DNA from: Rhizophagus irregularis
Taxonomy: Eukaryota > Glomeromycota > Glomeromycetes > Glomerales > Glomeraceae
DNA length: 64,000 nucleotides
Direction of reading: 5' to 3'
Assembly (NCBI RefSeq): GCF_026210795.1
Contig: NC_089446.1
Span: 2,509,001 to 2,573,000 of the forward strand
Shown: piece by piece, positions 61,709-64,000 of the stretch
Layout: each line of letters begins with the position of its first letter
How positions within the stretch are numbered: the stretch's first letter is position 1
Translations under genes and position numbers: made by a program
The notes under the pieces: generated by a model
The model's input: the letters and a program-made list of their open reading frames with translations, nothing else
What the model was told of the DNA's origin: nothing
The model's database searches: none

Positions 61709-61832
61709 CGTTAATGAATGGGTTGCTTTCATGTACCACTTTATTGGGTTCGATTTCCCCTCTACTTTCCGATGAATAAAGTGACATATCTCTGCTTTCT
61801 TCATAAAAATCATTATGAGGGATTGAATTCAT
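60960..61832 (-). CDS. MATA-HMG-like HMG-box protein, type C (copy 2)
   Basis: 290 residues. The box spans about 99-168 with L-P-R-R-S-M-N-C-F-F-V-F-R at the start and core W142. It is near identical to copy 1 from about residue 42 on, but the first 40 residues (MNSIPHNDFYEESRDMSLYS..., Ser/Glu-rich) and the whole upstream flank are unrelated to copy 1. Each gene is therefore probably driven by a different promoter. An extra V-R (HKVRKSKK) lies in the basic patch. The last few residues also differ because of a small indel just before the stop (LPFDFC versus FSFLLD). Likely a nuclear DNA-binding regulator. ATG start, no intron. Confidence 0.87.
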   Translation of the reverse strand: MNSIPHNDFYEESRDMSLYSSESRGEIEPNKVVHESNPFINDEVDASHYKSMPSIENIEAKKMDNTLVIKFIEKLNLTKIFPPEYSANKIMVKDLNKEGLPRRSMNCFFVFRQVVYLEVLDQGLIEEVKDGVFFTQVVSEMWKKLGEEDREKYKKLAKEIKNLQNEYHKDKIYCKNKPAGSIFVNMHDGNFRDAEHKVRKSKKSTIRKQPRKPKIIQKNTTNQVNQQLIYNIDNLDFERIIYPNYGFSDQNINYHHPLDNFFTQDINIYEISTSNETFNLQESFLPFDFC

Positions 61833-64000
61833 TATAACTATAGGTTTTATCGTAAATATTAAATGTGTAATTTTTTTTTTACTTTTTATTTTTTTATTTT
61901 TTTTATTGTTTTATTTATTATAAAGCTATATTTTACATAAAGCTAACGTTAAGCAGCTCATCTACAACATGTCTATTTATAAGAAAATTTATAATAATAA
62001 AAAAAAAATAGAATATTTTTTAATAATTCAATTAAAAAAAATGCAGGAATTAAAAAAAAATAGCGGGGAATATAATTAACCAATTGTATTTAATTGATAT
62101 ATTATTTATTTATTTATTTATCCAACTCATTTAATAAAATAGATCACAAACAATAATGGTTACATTTAAAGTTTTTTGCTGAGAGATTTTTTTCATTCTT
62201 ATTTTTTTTTTTTCTTTGAAAACTCTTCATTTATAGAAACGATAATCGAGAAGTATTATATAATTGCGTCAATTAAGTTAACCATTTTTTGTTTTTTATT
62301 TAAATCAAATGTTTCCGAATATGAAAAAATACGTCAACTTTATTTTAAGAATTAAAATTTTAGAAAAGAGGGTGAACAAAAAGGCGTTAATACATGTACA
62401 TATACACATATATATATATGTATCATTAGTTAAAATTAAGATTCTACAATCATATATTAATATATATCTGACTTTAAATCGCGAAGATAATGATGAATTA
62501 TTTATTTACGTTATGTTTTAGCCGAAACTCCGAATTTCCGGTGTGCCTAAATAGGATTTCTTTCATTCAAAACTAAATTTATCATAGTGTAAGTTACGTG
62601 TAACAGAGGTTTAAGGTTTAAATAGAACCATAAGTGATTATTTTTCAATGAAATTCAAGGAGATTAAGCCAATAAAAAATTATCAAATAAAAAATTATTA
62701 ATTATTCAATTTTTATTTTATTACAAATTAAGGCGTTTATTATAATTTATCTTTCATATATGAAAACCTGTTTTTTATTGGAATACTAAAAATGTCTCCA
62801 ATGATAAAATCGATAAATTTACACAATAGAAAAACTGTTAATTAATGAATAAAGAAAAAATTTTTTTTTTTATCAGTTAACAGAAAATATATATATATAC
62901 ATATATATATATATAAATAAAATAAAATAAATAGTATTAAAAGAACAATATGCTCTCTCTCATTGTTTACTAATAAAAAGAAAAATACATATAATACGTG
63001 AAAATCAATGATGAAATATGCGTGTAGTAAGTCTCTGAAATGCGCAATTATAATTTAAAAACTATAATTATTATTTATGTATGTTCTGACGCTAAACGGG
63101 AATCACGCGAACCTGGAAATTTGTGACACGATCGATAGGATATCATCAATATCGTTGGCGCGTGGAAATTGAATCAGAAAAAAAAAATGTACCCCAATGT
63201 TTTTAGTAGTAGATCATCAAATCTTTTCATAGCAAGCATATAAAGAATTATCTTTAAAAAAAAACGACAATATGATCAGAAATAGAAAGAAGACAAAGCT
63301 AAATTTCAACATATCAAACTTAAAAAAAATTTTTTTTTTTAATCATGAGGAAAACATACATTTATTTGTTTTATTGTGGCTTTTGATAATTAATGGCAAA
63401 GCGCGTATGTAAATCTAACTTTATTTGAAACAGAATAATGCATGAATTTTACTATAAATAATATATTTTTTTTCTTTATTACCAAATATTTTTTTTTCTA
63501 GTCTTTCATAAATGATATCATTTATTTGACCTTGGTGCATTGTTTCGTAAATTTGCATAATGTTGATTAAACAATGAGGAATTATTTTGCATTCTTTTTT
63601 CTTTTTACGAACCTTCTAAAATAATATGTTTATTATTCTTGTAATTTTCGGGATCTTTGGATTTAAAAGTTTGAAATGCATCAATAATAACCATTGTGTA
63701 ATTTAAAATACCTGGTTTGTAAAAATTTTTTTCCCTCTAGTTATACCCATTTATTTTGAATCTTTAACTAAATAGGAACCAAATGAAAGAGTAATGAAAA
63801 ATTGTTTCACAAAAATGATGATCTTCCCAAAAATCTTTAAAAGCACTCTCTATAAAGATGAAAATTGGCGTTTTTTTGTTTTTGCATAGTTTCACAATAA
63901 TTAAATACTCTTTAAATGGAATAGAATAAGGAATCATGTCATAAATAATAAATACGTATGGGGGAAATATGTTACCGTATCATAGTGATCACTTATGCTA
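61833..64000. other. Intergenic region at the window end
   Basis: A+T-rich with a microsatellite at 62886-62934. No supported gene. 62309-62521 is a Lys/Ile/Tyr-rich 70-codon frame overlapping an AT tract, and I do not accept it. Confidence 0.55.
62886..62934. repeat. (AT)n / AAATA microsatellite tract
   Basis: Two AT runs separated by ACAT pass into AAATAAAATAAAATAAATA. Confidence 0.9.

Overview
The window looks like nuclear DNA of an arbuscular mycorrhizal fungus (Glomeromycotina), most likely Rhizophagus irregularis or a close relative. Three things point there: very A+T-rich sequence full of homopolymers and microsatellites; one protein kinase of the expanded Rhizophagus TKL-like type, with an N-terminal CxxC pair and a phrase of the 'WTSGNxEID' kind; and eight genes with divergent HMG boxes of the MATA-HMG type, a family known to be greatly expanded in these fungi. 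The assignment rests on pattern recognition, not on a search.

Layout. 1-4.5 kb is intergenic with three inverted-repeat (MITE-like) elements. 4.46-5.76 kb holds the kinase-like gene with one 102-bp intron; its catalytic Asp is replaced by Asn, so it is a probable pseudokinase. 8.2-14.9 kb holds three forward HMG genes. 14.9-34 kb has no intact gene: it contains two extremely A+T-rich deserts (about 21.3-25.1 and 30.0-32.9 kb) flanking a less A+T-rich island (25.2-30.0 kb) with a heavily broken coding relic of unrecognised family. 34.2-45.7 kb holds three more forward HMG genes, one truncated, and a third desert. 45.7-57.2 kb is mostly non-coding and carries a nested transposon pair. 57.2-61.8 kb holds two reverse-strand HMG genes inside a direct segmental duplication of about 2.6-3.0 kb.

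The eight HMG genes fall into three box types. Type A has K-R/K-P-P/T-N-S (8192, 11180, 34181, 41121), type B has K-R-Q-P-N (14058, 44854) and type C has R-R-S-M-N (57224, 60960). The order A-A-B, A-A-B, C-C suggests an old module duplication plus a recent tandem duplication. All eight are single uninterrupted reading frames. The boxes are alignable but the C-terminal tails are unrelated: acidic 16-residue repeats, Ser/Pro repeats, Gln-rich, or lost. The genes are probably nuclear DNA-binding regulators; targets cannot be read from the sequence. The kinase is not obviously linked to them.

Mobile-element traces are frequent and mostly non-autonomous. Several have terminal inverted repeats and target-site duplications that can be read directly. 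One lies in one copy of the C-type segmental duplication and is absent from the other.
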